Assembly: GCA_017448375.1 (NCBI GenBank)
Contig: JAFSLR010000020.1
Span: 1 to 6,379 of the forward strand
Direction: 5' to 3'
Source of the DNA: Synergistaceae bacterium
GTDB taxonomy: Bacteria; Synergistota; Synergistia; Synergistales; Aminobacteriaceae
DNA: 6,379 bases
Of the stretch, positions 6,164 through 6,379 are shown piece after piece (within the stretch, counting starts at the first letter, position 1; each line of letters starts with the position of its first letter). The translations under genes and the position numbers were made by a program. The notes under the pieces were generated by a model. It did not search any database. It saw only the letters and a list, made by a program, of their open reading frames with translations, and was not told the origin of the DNA.

Positions 6164-6379
6164 CTACATTTTCCAGTTGAATCTCACAAGCTCATCATAA
6201 CGCGGCAAAATCATATTCCGCATTTTTTCGGCGTAAGGCTTGCGGTATTCTTTCGGCATTAACGGGTGAGCCATCGCTACAGACAGATACATCAAGTTTG
6301 CGTAAGGCTCTAATTTCGCGGTGAGACTCGCGACTCTTTCTTTGTCCCCGTTGCAGTACGTATCAATCAGAATGTCCCA
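6164..6379 (-). CDS. C-terminal end of an unidentified protein, start outside window
   Basis: An open frame enters from the right edge and ends at TAG (6166-6164), giving 71 codons. The translation starts WDILIDTYCNGDKERV and ends ILPRYDELVRFNWKM. It is rich in charged and aromatic residues, looks helical, and has no membrane segment or motif I recognise. Codon use resembles the neighbouring genes and the frame is free of stops, so I take it as a real gene end. It lies on the same strand as the MATE gene with 100 bp between them, so read-through into the operon is possible. Function is unknown. Confidence 0.65.
   Translation of the reverse strand, partial: WDILIDTYCNGDKERVASLTAKLEPYANLMYLSVAMAHPLMPKEYRKPYAEKMRNMILPRYDELVRFNWKM

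Noticed and set aside
1..6379. CRISPR arrays, tRNA or rRNA genes, insertion sequences
   Set aside because: No regularly spaced repeats, cloverleaf-like segments, transposase motifs or IS ends seen on either strand.

Overview
The window holds five genes, all read from the minus strand and separated by short gaps. In transcription order (right to left) they are: the last 71 codons of an unrecognised gene (6379-6164); a complete MATE-family efflux transporter (6063-4708); a secreted subtilisin-like serine protease with a C-terminal anchor (4671-3022); a 732-residue lipoprotein ending in a BACON-like domain (2984-786); and the N-terminal 254 codons of an exported adenosine-deaminase-like protein of the ADA2/ADGF type (764-1, running off the left edge).

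Organism: the protease ends in Ser-Ser-Ser-Gly-Cys-Ser-Ala-Gly, a short hydrophobic helix and a basic tail. This is the layout of the Synergist-CTERM sorting signal, which is known only from Synergistota. Moderate GC, the MATE subtype and the BACON-like domain suggest a gut- or oral-associated member of that phylum. This rests mainly on one C-terminal motif, so it is likely rather than proven.

Layout and expression: the four left-hand genes are separated by 36, 37 and 21 bp, with a ribosome binding site in each gap and no recognisable terminator, so they look like one transcription unit. A good sigma-70 type promoter (TTGACC, 17 bp, TAAAAT) lies in the 100-bp gap before the MATE gene. It sits inside a nearly perfect 16-bp inverted repeat whose dyad centre falls on the -10 box. 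One arm covers the -35 box and the other covers the Shine-Dalgarno sequence of the MATE gene. This is the clearest unexplained structure in the window: either an operator for a dimeric regulator or an RNA hairpin that hides the ribosome binding site. The MATE gene starts with TTG and the lipoprotein gene with GTG.

Function: three of the four operon genes encode exported proteins (anchored protease, lipoprotein, exported deaminase) and the fourth is a drug/metabolite exporter. The middle of the lipoprotein has weak, by-eye resemblance to leukocidin-type beta-barrel pore-forming toxins (a Gly/Ser/Thr/Asn-rich possible stem, then GWQWEF and YSFDWDKK). If that holds, the locus would be a surface or host-interaction module; this is a hypothesis and not an annotation.
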